Source: Eutreptiella sp. 'Long Island Sound 2002' (Eukaryota > Euglenozoa > Euglenophyceae > Eutreptiales > Eutreptiaceae). From it: a DNA stretch of 64,000 bases. Where the stretch lies: assembly GCA_964036045.1 (NCBI GenBank), contig OZ038381.1, positions 157,422,283 to 157,486,282 on the forward strand, given 5' to 3'. This document shows, one piece after another, positions 1 through 10,400 of the stretch (position 1 is the first letter of the stretch; each line of letters opens with the position of its first letter). The position numbers were made by a program, and so were the translations under genes. The notes below the pieces were generated by a model. The model saw nothing but the letters and a program-made list of their open reading frames with translations. It did not search any database and had not been told where the DNA came from.

Positions 1-24
1 ATTTTCATTTGGGTAGAGTCAAAC

Positions 25-205
25 TCGAGAAGGAGGGAGTTGAAATTGACTAAGAAGGAGTCAAAATTGAGTAGGAGAGAGTTCATTTTCATTCAAAGGG
101 AGATCAAATTGAGCAGGAGGGAGTGAACCTTGAGTAGGAGGGAGTTGAAATTGAGTAGGAGGGAGTTGAATTTCATTTGTGGACAGTCAAAATTGAGTCG
201 GGAGT
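25..205. repeat. purine-rich minisatellite, about 21-bp unit
   Basis: Imperfect direct repeats of a unit close to GAGTAGGAGGGAGTTGAAATT run through this stretch, about eight copies, some with the GGAGGGAG core changed or the TTGAAATT part extended. One strand is strongly purine rich. No gene is visible here. Confidence 0.75.
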
Positions 206-1059
206 AGCAATGTTTTTCAACACCCAATTGTTGCAGAAGAAAACCGGTGTAGCAGGCCAGCGGAGCACTGCATGCACAGGCATAAAAGCGAGTCACACTG
301 ATTTCGCTGTAGGACCTTTCATAGTGCCTACAAACAAATGAAATGTATTTTCAAATATAAGAACATACAAAGCATTCATGCATCGATCCACAGTCTAAGT
401 TTGTGGACATTTACATCCGCGTGCACGCGCTAAGCTCTTCAGGCACGCATGTGACTGCTGCACTCCCCTCCTTGGTACCGCTTTTTTAGAAATGTTGACA
501 AAAACTGCCGGAGTCAAAACAGAGAATGGGGTTTTTTCGGCCCACGGCGCACATGCGCACATGCGTACATACCTTACCATTTTTTTCTTCAACAACCTCT
601 ACTGTTTGGTTCTTTATATCTTGTTGTTTGGGTTGAGGAACAGAAGGCCATGCATTTGGGTTAAGGGTAGAGGCGACCTGCGCCCCCACGTAGAGAAAAA
701 CTCTAGGAGACCTAAGGCCACGTGAACGCATGGGTGCACCCGCCCCCATGAGACAACAGGGAGCCCAGGGGGATAGGGTAGGCCACGCGGAGGAGCCACA
801 CACAGGCACACATGTGTATTTGCGGTGCTGTTGTTGTCGAAAAATACAGCATTGGTTTTCGGAAACACACACATCACAAAATGGAAGGCTTTCTTTGATG
901 TTGTTCAGAAGCTAGACCAGAGAGAGGCGAATCAAAAATGCAAAGATTTGGAGGCAGAAGTGCTAGAAAAACAACAAGCATATGTTCATTCTATTAAAAA
1001 TGTATTTTAGACAAAAAAAAGAGCTTGAAGAAAAATGGAAATGGATGGTTTTCATGTAG
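206..1059. other. intergenic, no recognisable feature
   Basis: Only short open frames below 130 codons without family resemblance occur on either strand. I see no RNA gene or transposon end. Confidence 0.5.
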
Positions 1060-1830
1060 CAGGCATGTAACGAAGGCATGTCTCTTTACAAAACTTTGCA
1101 ATACCATTCATAGAAAGTGACATACATACTCTCCATTTGCGGAATCTCTGTCTTTCTCTCCAATCCGATCATATTCCAGAAAGGTTATAGAAACACACTG
1201 TTTGAAGAGGAACAAAGGCATGTTCCTTAGTCCTTACAGCCCTCTGCATTAGCATTCATGCTAGGTGACACATTTACTCTCTATTTGGTGAAATTCCTTT
1301 GTTTTTTCCCAATCCGATAATATTCACGCGGTTGGGCAAGGAACAAAGGCATGATCTTTTCCTCCTACATCGCTCGACAATAGCATTTATGCAAGATGAC
1401 ATACGTAGTATCCATTTGATTGAATTCTTTCCTTCTTTCTCATCCGATCATATCTCATGGAGTGTACCAAAACACGCTAGTGAAGGAGGAACAAAGACAT
1501 GTTCTTTACTGCATAGAGCATTCTGCAATAGCTTGCATGTGACGTACATACTTTCCATTTGATTTTGTTCTTGTCCTTTTCTGCAATCTAATCTTACTAC
1601 ACAAAGTAAATACACACTGTTGGAGGTCATGGTTCAAGCATTACTTGAAATATTACAAGCGGCATATTCCAGAAAGGTTATAGAAACACACTGTTGGAAG
1701 AGGAACAAAGGCATGTTCCTTAATCATTGTGACGTACATACTCTCCATTTCATTGAGTTTCTGTCTTTTTCTGCAATCTAAGTGTTGGAGGTCATGGTTC
1801 CAGCATTACCTGAAATATTGCAAGCAGCTA
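1060..1830. repeat. degenerate tandem repeat, unit about 130-210 bp
   Basis: The same ordered phrases recur: GAACAAAGGCATGTTCCTT (near 1211, 1340, 1488 and 1703, with a weaker copy near 1068), then a GCAATAGCATTCATG-like phrase, GACATACATACTCTCCATTTG, CAATCCGATCATAT and AAACACACTGTTGGA. Spacing between copies is irregular, so this is an old, diverged array. A partial copy of the last part (GTTGGAGGTCATGGTTC) repeats near 1621 and 1785. Confidence 0.7.
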
Positions 1831-2000
1831 CTACGAGAGCGAGAGGTAAAAGAAATCAGTCAGCTGCTGCAGATCCCACAAAATAAAGCATTTCACTGAT
1901 TTTAATTGCAGCAGCGAGCAGTTTCACAGTGGCTGCCGGTAGTTGAGTCGCCAGATGCTCAGCGCGCGGCTCGTATCTGACCGATGTGCTCAGCTGATCT
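1831..2000. other. left flank of retrotransposon with target-site copy
   Basis: The last four bases (1997-2000, ATCT) are repeated at 15196-15199 directly after the right LTR, as expected of a target-site duplication. A longer phrase ATCTGACCGATGTGCT (1975-1990) also resembles ATCTGACCGATCTGCT (from 15196), so the site was probably already repetitive. Confidence 0.7.
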
Positions 2001-4356
2001 TGAAGCCGGTTCGGACCCCCGTGGCCATCTTGGGGTCACTTGGGGTGTGTATCTATGTGCCGGCAAGCCGCCATTGGCTGATATCATACTCTCCCATCCA
2101 CCTGAACTAACCCGATGTGATAGTGTGATAGGTTTGGCCATTCCGGCTATGAGCGGTCACAATCAGTACCGAGGCGCCGCCAGCGGAGATTTATATATCA
2201 GAATATCAGGAATCAACAGGGTTTTATTATCATAATGTTTCCGTAATTTTTCAGCCTTTCGTTCTGATGGTCAATGTATCGGCGACTGTCAGTTGGCTCG
2301 CGATTTTGCGTTAACCGATTGGTTAACTGTTATTTCCAGATATTTTGGCGGAAACGTTTCTGAAGGATCAGATTTCATCTGTAAAGGGTTCGTTGCTTCC
2401 GCAATTTTCTAAATAAGCACTCGAAATTTTAATCAGAATTTTTCGTGATGTCGAAATCGGATTTTCGACTTCGACATCGCCGCACTTGATTTGGACTTCT
2501 TCGAGTGGTCGTACGCCTTTCCCTATGCCCGAATCAGGTTTCCCTTATACTTGCCACCCATTCGACTTGGAGATATAAGGGAAACAAAAGCGAATCGTGG
2601 GACCACTTTGAAGGATCATATCTACGCGCGAGTGTGAGGAACGAGAATAAGGAAGGTTGGGTTGCAAGCGCCTTGGTCTCAACTTAATTTAGGAAGCATC
2701 AAACGCCTTTGGTGTGTACACATGCCCGGTGTAGCAAGGAATAATGGTCAAGAGGGTATAAAGTGATATATAACTCTTGGACCGTGCAACCGAATATTTT
2801 AATGCGACTTTCGAGTGTACCGCATGAGTGTTGGGGTTGCATAGATATTTTCCTTGGGTTCCTACGTATTTTTAACGTGAAGTTATGCCCATGGAGGGGC
2901 ATGGCATATCATGGTGGGAGCCACTTTTGAGGGTATGTTTTATATGCATGGTATATGTCTTGATATGCTCACGCCCATGTTATACATCTTCGTGTGGCCG
3001 AAGAGATGGGGAGCCATACGGGACAAGGGTTTTGCCCATGTCCCAATTGTGGAATTCAAAGCGCTAGACCAAGTCTACCGCATATGTATTGCTCATGGTG
3101 TGTTTGGGAAAGAGATCCATGAGTGCACTCCCATTTTCATGGCGCATGTAGATATGGGTGGCGAAGGTATCTCCATGCGCCCGATTGGGGATCCAAGTGG
3201 GGGAATTGTTCGCAAATGGTTCCAATCATTTGTGTATTGAACCAGGAGCGGATATCATGGGTGAGCATGGAGATATAGTATCATGACAACTTGGTATTTG
3301 GACATATTTTCATGTTTTTGACCTCATTTTATGCTCATTTTTGTGTTTTATGTGCTCAACTGGTCGGCTAACAGCAAAGTGCCTAGAGATCCGTGAACTA
3401 TGGTATGTTGCTTATACGTTGGCATATGCTTCGGTGTTGTACCTCACCATATGCCGGATCACGTGGTCACTTTGGCTTGGCGCACGAGGCATCACAAAAT
3501 TAGGTCTCAAACTCATGAGCTGACTTGTGAAGCATGCCATGTACATAACCGGAGGAGTTTCGGAGCCAATGATGGGATATTCTTGGGCATGGAGCTTTGG
3601 TCTATATCACCCTTGTATATTACCTTCCGGTTTGACACATGCATGGAGCATATGAACATTTGCCATATGCATTTTTGAGTATATAATTGATTTTTGGGCA
3701 TAATGGTGTGATTTGCCTTATTTTGCCATGTTGTGAGGTCATCTTCATGGGGCAGTTCTCCAAGCCCATTCGACTCCAAGTCCAACCAAGGTTATGTCAG
3801 GGTAGGGCATGGTCCTGAGTGCCACTCTAGGCCATGACACGCCACCTCCCCTATTGGGCTAGGATATATAGGTTTGGGAGTGAACACATTTTTGGGGTTT
3901 ATGTAGTGACTTGTGACACATGGCATTCAGCCATCTCATTTGACCGGGTTCAGGGCAATATGTTGGTGAGTCAAGGGAAGGTCTTGAGTCCAGGGAATGA
4001 GGGGTTTATGGCTGTGAATGCGTATGTTTACCTCTTTCCCCCACTTTGCTTTATTTGTGTTCATATGCCAATTTCAGGGCTTTCTTCCTTGGTGCAATTC
4101 TTGTACATGCCCGCCATCGTGAGACAATCGATGTGCTGAACGAAAGCCCGCAGCCTGATTTGGATTGTGAATTGGGTTATTGCTGTATTTGTGGGATCTG
4201 GTTGCCATTCAGGGTTGAAGGAGGATTTTATTTTCTATATTTTTGGATTTGGAACCTTGGATTTTGAGCAATGCAATCGTTGATCAGGAGCAAATCGGCA
4301 GGGGTTACAGGCGGAAGGGGCACAGCGGGGGCCGGTCCTGGTAGGGACCTTCTTTA
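2001..4356 (+). repeat. 5' LTR (2356 bp)
   Basis: Almost identical to 12841-15195. It starts TGAAG and ends CTTTA, a weak inverted pair. It is more AT-rich than the internal coding part. A TATA-like TTTATATATC lies near 2190. A 109-codon frame (2911-3240) is kept in both LTRs. The first ATG of the gag frame lies inside the LTR at 4271. Confidence 0.96.
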
Positions 4357-7300
4357 TGGTAGCAGAGGCTTACCTGCTGCCCTTACCAACCGCCGACCCG
4401 GGGACTTGGGCCCTTATGAGCCCTGCCCAAGTACGCCCCGGGTGCGTATTGTGGACTCGGTGGAGACCACGCCGGAGATTGGAGCCATAGAAGAGCGGAG
4501 ACGTTCAAGAGCATGGCGAACTCCGGAAGTTGAAGCCCGAAGAGAAGTACGACAGTCGGGAAGAGGAGGACGTGACATGAAGGACCTGGTCTCCATGTGT
4601 GAGCGTCGCTGCCGAAAGGCATGCAACCTCCGCTCCGCCGCGGAGGACTCGGATGAGGCTTGCCATTCAGGCAGCAGTGGAGGACGGGCCCGGCGCTACC
4701 GGAAGCGCGGGTCACCCAAGTCCGCGGCAAGGGACGCCGGGGCTATGGACACGGACCCCAGCCCGGTCAGGCTGTGGGAATCCGAAGGGCACTCCGAGGG
4801 CTATCGGACAGCCTACGAGCCACCTTCGGAGCCGGAGATGTCCGCGCCGATCGCCAGGGCGCATACGGCCCCCGAGCCCGCCCTGCAGCACGACGCCGAG
4901 GGCTTGGAGAGGCCAGCCAGGGCCCGGACGGCACCTGTGCCCCGGCACACAGAACCAGAGACGGACGCCATAGGCGATACGCCCATGGGCGATGAGTCTG
5001 AGGTGCCGGGAACCGCGGGATGCGCTGAATCCGGCGGAAAGCACGCTACGTGCCACTGTGAGCACGTGTCCTTCCTCATGGGCAAGTACCCGAAGATGGG
5101 GATGGACGCCATCGTGCGTCACCTTGACCGCCTGGACAACGCCAAGGATGCCCTAGAGGAGGACGTCGCGGGGATCCTGGACGATCAGTCGGCCGCGGAG
5201 AACCACATGGAGGAGCTGCGAGCGGATCAGGCCCGGTACCGGGAGAATCTGGAGCTGGCCCTGCAGAAGCAGCAGCAAGTGGTGGACAGCCTCCTCCACT
5301 TAGTGGAGGACATGTCGGGACGCCTGAGAAGGCTAGAGGAGCGACAGCCCCTCGCCTCGGGTCCGGAGCTCCCGGCAAAGCCGGCCGCGGTGGAGCTGGT
5401 GGAGCGGGTTAAGACCCTCAGGAGCGCCATGGAGAAACCCATGGGCGGCCCTGCAGAGGCACCATACGCGCCTCCGCGTGTTGACCCGGGTGCGCTGCCG
5501 TATGTTCCCCTGTTCAGCGAGTCCACAATGCTCGGGGAACACACGGCACCGGCTGGGTCCATGCGGGAAGGGCACGTGACCACGGACCCGAGGAGCCTGA
5601 CGGTACAGATGTCCCATGCCGCCCAGGATGTACCGCTCACGACGAATATGGCAGTCTATGCGGAAGAGAAGATCGAGATCCAGAACCAGACCATGCAGGG
5701 GCGAACCATGGGAAGCGCCGACGGACATGGTCGAGGCCATCCAAGCGGAAACCTGTGGGCGAAGGATCCCAACACGGGGATATGGACGGCCGATGGGGCA
5801 AATCCTTCCCGCATTCCAAACCCCATGGGTTCAGGCCCAACTGGACCGCACTCCATGGAGGAGAGGGATGTACGGGGAGTGTACTCACACCCCCCGGCCA
5901 CAGGTGGTATCCGTCTCGGTGGAGTGGTGGCTGGAGACGTCGGAGACGCCATCAGGATTGACGACCTCAGGGGAATCAAAATCCCCTATTACGACGGGAA
6001 CCCGTCCAACCTGGATGACTTCATCCTGGACTGGGAGGACTTCGCCGAGGAGGTCGTCGGCGAGATGCGGGGAGCGCCGCGGGACAAGTGGGTATGCCGG
6101 ACATTCCCACACCGGCTGGCGCAGGACCTCAAGGAGGAGCTGCGGGATCAGATCCGGGAAGGATTGATCCGCACGGAGCAGGCCTGCCTCCAGTGGCTGG
6201 AGGACGAGGAGCGGGTGGACGCTCCGAACCAGAAGCTGGAGGACCTGTGGTCCATTCCACTGCCGCTGGACCGCGGTGAGTTGCGGGTCCGGGAGTGGAA
6301 CCGGTATCTGCGGAAGTACCGCAGATGCCTCAAGTTGGTGGAAGACTGGAACGAGGCCAGTGAGATCCGCCACTTGCTGAAGGACGTCCTCCCCGGCAAC
6401 TGGAAGAGGAGAGTGGAGGACGAGGAGAAGAAGAGGGCGAAGAAGCGCGTGGCGGTGAGGATTATGGCGGCGGAGGATACCCATGCGGGTATCATGGAGT
6501 TCTTCAGGAGGAACCTGGGCGAACCCAACCGGATGTTGGGCCTGAAGAACGCCGTGTACGTGGAGGTATTCGGGGACTCCATGGGGCAAAGGTTGCTGCG
6601 CCTCAACAACGTGGGGTGGAGGCGCGGGGAGCCGCTGAGGATGCAAGTCATCTTCGCTCGCATGAGCCTTGACGAGATCGTGAAGTACATCACGGTGGAG
6701 TTGAAGCTCAATGCGAAGAACGAGGCCCACGTGCAGGATCGACATGGTCATGGACAACGAGGACATCGAGAAGACCGCCACCATCGGGAGATCCAGGAGG
6801 ACACGGCCAACTCCGCGGAGGATGGAAGTGGAAGTGGCCAAGACCACTGGTCCCGGGAGGATCACGAGGAGGCCCATTTCTTCGCGTTCGTGGCGCACAA
6901 CGTGAAGAACCATGGGCAGGATCGGTCCAGATGGAGCCAGGTGGGACCCAAGAAGGGCAAAGAGCCAAGGAGGATCGGGAACCCACCGCTCTCGTTCCGA
7001 GAGTACAGGTCTCAGCACGACGGGTGCTGGGTCTGTTATGGCAAGGGAAACAACCATGCACACGACCACCGTCAGTGCAAGGTGTATGAGGCGGACAAGA
7101 AGGCCTACTTCGCAGCCCATCCCGAGAAGAAGCCCAAGGAGCAGCGGATTTCCGACTGGAAGGCGAAGGGCGGAGACGGGGGAAAAGGCCAAGGCAAAGG
7201 CCAAGGAAAAGGCGGAGGAAGAGGCTATGGTGGTGGACCTGGTCAAGACCGACGAGTGAGGTCGATCGAGGAAGTTGCTGAGGACATGTTGAGGACGTTG

Positions 7301-7381
7301 GAGGAACTCAAGGCCCAGCAACGTGGAGGACAAAGTCCTGGCGGGTCGCAGCCGGAAGGGGCTGCGGGAAGCCAAGTCTAG
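4271..7381 (+). CDS. gag: Gag polyprotein of Ty3/gypsy element
   Basis: A 1036-codon frame ending in UAG (7379-7381). The N-terminal third is Pro/Arg/Ala-rich and looks disordered. A long Leu/Glu/Gln-rich coiled coil spans about residues 283-365. A capsid-like Gag region (about 570-735) starts near YYDGNPSNLDDFILDW. A basic, His-rich stretch follows, then a variant zinc knuckle near residues 918-936 (CWVC, H, C; C-X2-C-X8-H-X4-C instead of C-X2-C-X4-H-X4-C) and a Gly/Lys-rich tail. The protein would package element RNA in cytoplasmic particles. The first ATG is in the LTR (U5) and the frame runs through the primer site; the next in-frame ATG is near residue 102, so the true start is uncertain. 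At 1036 residues it is long for a Gag. Confidence 0.88.
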   Translation: MQSLIRSKSAGVTGGRGTAGAGPGRDLLYGSRGLPAALTNRRPGDLGPYEPCPSTPRVRIVDSVETTPEIGAIEERRRSRAWRTPEVEARREVRQSGRGGRDMKDLVSMCERRCRKACNLRSAAEDSDEACHSGSSGGRARRYRKRGSPKSAARDAGAMDTDPSPVRLWESEGHSEGYRTAYEPPSEPEMSAPIARAHTAPEPALQHDAEGLERPARARTAPVPRHTEPETDAIGDTPMGDESEVPGTAGCAESGGKHATCHCEHVSFLMGKYPKMGMDAIVRHLDRLDNAKDALEEDVAGILDDQSAAENHMEELRADQARYRENLELALQKQQQVVDSLLHLVEDMSGRLRRLEERQPLASGPELPAKPAAVELVERVKTLRSAMEKPMGGPAEAPYAPPRVDPGALPYVPLFSESTMLGEHTAPAGSMREGHVTTDPRSLTVQMSHAAQDVPLTTNMAVYAEEKIEIQNQTMQGRTMGSADGHGRGHPSGNLWAKDPNTGIWTADGANPSRIPNPMGSGPTGPHSMEERDVRGVYSHPPATGGIRLGGVVAGDVGDAIRIDDLRGIKIPYYDGNPSNLDDFILDWEDFAEEVVGEMRGAPRDKWVCRTFPHRLAQDLKEELRDQIREGLIRTEQACLQWLEDEERVDAPNQKLEDLWSIPLPLDRGELRVREWNRYLRKYRRCLKLVEDWNEASEIRHLLKDVLPGNWKRRVEDEEKKRAKKRVAVRIMAAEDTHAGIMEFFRRNLGEPNRMLGLKNAVYVEVFGDSMGQRLLRLNNVGWRRGEPLRMQVIFARMSLDEIVKYITVELKLNAKNEAHVQDRHGHGQRGHREDRHHREIQEDTANSAEDGSGSGQDHWSREDHEEAHFFAFVAHNVKNHGQDRSRWSQVGPKKGKEPRRIGNPPLSFREYRSQHDGCWVCYGKGNNHAHDHRQCKVYEADKKAYFAAHPEKKPKEQRISDWKAKGGDGGKGQGKGQGKGGGRGYGGGPGQDRRVRSIEEVAEDMLRTLEELKAQQRGGQSPGGSQPEGAAGSQV
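4357..4368 (+). other. primer-binding site, initiator-Met tRNA
   Basis: TGGTAGCAGAGG starts at the first base after the LTR. It is the exact reverse complement of the CCTCTGCTACCA 3' end of animal-type initiator-Met tRNA and differs slightly from the plant version (TGGTATCAGAGC). Its placement also confirms the LTR end at 4356. Confidence 0.9.
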
Positions 7382-7420
7382 AGGAGCCCCCACGGGAGTG
7401 GGACCTCGGAGGTCTCTCCT
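7379..7420 (+). promoter_or_regulatory. possible gag-pol UAG readthrough site
   Basis: The gag stop UAG is followed in the same frame by open sequence all the way into pol. Just downstream, AGGAG (7382-7386) can pair with CTCCT (7416-7420) around an inner hairpin GACC-TCGGA-GGTC (7402-7414). A stem-loop right after a leaky stop is the pattern used by gammaretroviruses, but no known readthrough hexanucleotide is obvious. Functional readthrough is inference. Confidence 0.45.
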
Positions 7421-10400
7421 CCGGAAATCAGTGGAATCTCAGAGAAAGCGAAGGCACATCGGGTGCCGAAGAAGGCTCCGGAAGAGCCAAAACCGCTGAG
7501 TTTCGCCACTCCCAACCCCTGGAGCGCCCTGCCAAGGGAAGTACATGTGGGTACGGGACATGGCAAGAAGGAAGGAGCGACCACGGAGAGCCCCGTGGAC
7601 GGGCAGGAGCAACCCAAGATCTACACCATCCGTGACCATACCCTTGAAGTCCTGATGCACCCGGACGTGCTAGAGTTGCATGCCGTGAGAGTCGTCCATA
7701 CACCTCATGGCGACGAGCGGCAGTTGCACTTGAAAGTGCGAGTATGGTGCGGACGAGAGGAGAAGGTGGTGGATGTGTTGGTGGATACGGGTGCCCAGGT
7801 GAGCCTGGTCCGGAGAGGGTTGTTCAAGGAGGAATTCCTGCAGCCCAGCCGGAGACCGGTCCGCCTGAAGGTCGCCAACGGAGAGATCATGGGTGGTGGC
7901 ACCCATGAGGCCACTATCAGTATGGAATTCTGGGAGCATGAGCGCTTGAACCGCCCTGATCAGGCGAAGAGAAGCACTCTATCCGGGAACTTCTATGTGG
8001 CCGACATTACAGATTGGGATATGATCATGGGGTATGACTTCATGGTGGCAAACGCCATTGGAGCCCTTCCCCATCGTGCAACGCTGGTCCGGGAGGATGA
8101 TGAATGCCTCACATGGCTGTCCACGGACTATGCATGCGGATCATCCCAATGGAATGCTGAGGAAGAGGATCGAATCGTCCAAGCGGTGCAAGCTGTGGGT
8201 GCCAAGTCCAGAGGAGACCGCGGAGTTCAGCTCACGGAATATGGAATGGCGCCACAGGTGTACGACAGGATGATCCAGACGCTGGGAGCCGAAGCGCCCG
8301 AGACGGACGTCTTCGCTTCCCGGGATGCCCCACTTCTGCGGAAGTGTAGGAGGCATTGGCATCGAGGAGACTCAGCCTGGCACAGGCATTGGGGTTTGAA
8401 GGAGTGGGGACCCATGTACTGGCATGGCTCCCTGGAAAATACCAGACGTACGGTGGAGAAGATCATCGCGGATAGGGCGAAGGGGATCCTGGTCATAACC
8501 GGCATAGGATCCACCCCATGTCCGCTGGAAGGTCTCAAGTCGACGCTGGACTCCATCACCCTGAACGAGATGTCATTCGGGCCAGAGGAGGAGTTGTTCA
8601 TCGACGCCAAGGGTGTATCAATGCCCTCCCCGGGTCAAGCGTGGGGTACCAAGGCTTTCCTGGTGAATGGGGCGCAAGCCCAGCCCACGGGTGATGAAGC
8701 ATTCATCCGTAGGGTGGAAGCGGTGCCCATGAAGGTCATGTTTGAGCCCAAGGAGGGGACGGATCAGCCTATCGATGGCATTGACGTCCTTTCCCACGCC
8801 GAGATCGATGACGTCGTTAACTACATGCGGATGGGGATGCACGACCGTGTGGCAGCCAAGAAGAGGCGGGCCATGGTCACATCTCCGCATTGGTGGGATG
8901 ACAAGATGTTGGTCACCGGCAAGTACGAGAAGGATGAGTTCGTGGCGAGGGTCATGGATCACATCGCGGACCAATACGATGGTCCGGTTGGGTCGGACCC
9001 ACCAACGTGGGGTTTTCCAAGAGTGGGAACCGGTAGCGACGAGCACCAGACCGAGGCCGCAAATTTTCGAAGATTATCGGTGGGAATCGCGACCCACGAC
9101 GATGAAGACGGCATGTCGGACGAGGAGAAGTCGGAATCGGACCCAGAAGAGGCCTATACCGCAGTGCGGTCGGTTGTGTCTATACCGAAGCAAGCGGCTG
9201 AAGAGGCCCAGGAGAACCCTAAGGTCGCCGAGCTGAAGGAGAGGCTGATCAAGGCCTATCCGCGGCTATTCAGTGGCGTCGCCAACAAGAACCCTCCAGA
9301 TCGGGGGAGGTTTGGCACAGCGAAGATCAAGCTGAAGCCGAACCCCAAGATCTATCGTCATCGGGAGTACCAACTTCAAGGCGATCGGGCCGAGGCCATG
9401 AAGAAGCTGTTGGCCGAGTTCATTGAGCGGGGATGGATCGAACCCTCCGACAGTGAGTGGGCCAGCCCAGCCTTCATCGTGCCCAAAAAGGAGAAGGGCG
9501 AGTGGAGGTTGGTGGTTGATTACAGAGGTTTGAACGAGCAGACCGAGCACGACTCGTACTCGCTTCCCCTGATCGACTCCATCCTCCAAAAGCAACAGAA
9601 AAAGCGGATTTTCACGGTGTTGGACCTGAAACACGGTTACCACCAGATGCCGCTACACCCGGACTCCAGGCCCTGCACAGCGATGTCGACGCCGCTGGGG
9701 CCCATGCAGTGGAAAGTGGTGCCTATGGGTGCCAAGAATGGCAACGCCGCTTTCCAGCGCATGATGGAGGACCTACTCGGTCCTGTCCGGGACTGTGCCG
9801 ATCCCTTCGTGGATGACATCATCATCGGGTCCGGCACGGAGAATATGACTGAGGACGAGCTCATCGATGCGCATGAGAAGGATCTGCGCCGAGTGCTCAG
9901 CGAGTTGGACAAGCACAACATGGTGTGCAAGCCCACAAAAGCCTCACTCTTCGTGAAGGAAGTGGAGTTCGCGGGTCACGTGGTTGGTCACGGGCAACGC
10001 CGTCCCATGCCTGGGAAGCTGGCGTCCCTGCACCACTGGGAGAAGCCCCAGACCATCAGCGAACTCCGATCCTTCATGGGGTTCTGCAACTACTATTCGG
10101 GCTACGTCCGGATGTATGCAGAACTCTCGGGGCCGCTGCACAAGATGCTGCAAGTGGGCAAGTTCGATGGCCGGAAGGGGAGCAAGAAGAAGCTTGCCTG
10201 GACCCCTGAGGCTGAGGATGCGTTCAACAGCCTGAAGGAGCGACTCCTGGGGCACTTGGGGCTGTTCTTGGTGGACCCGGACAAGGGATTCGTGCTACGG
10301 ACAGATGCCTCGGACTATGCCGTGGGGGCAGTCCTCGAGCAAGTCCGGGACGACGGGACTCATGTTCCCGTGGCGTTTTGGAGCAGGATCCTGGCCGAGG

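Noticed and set aside
5885-7393. 502-codon open frame on the minus strand
   Set aside because: Antisense to gag, GC-rich and without family resemblance; a shadow of strong codon bias in gag.
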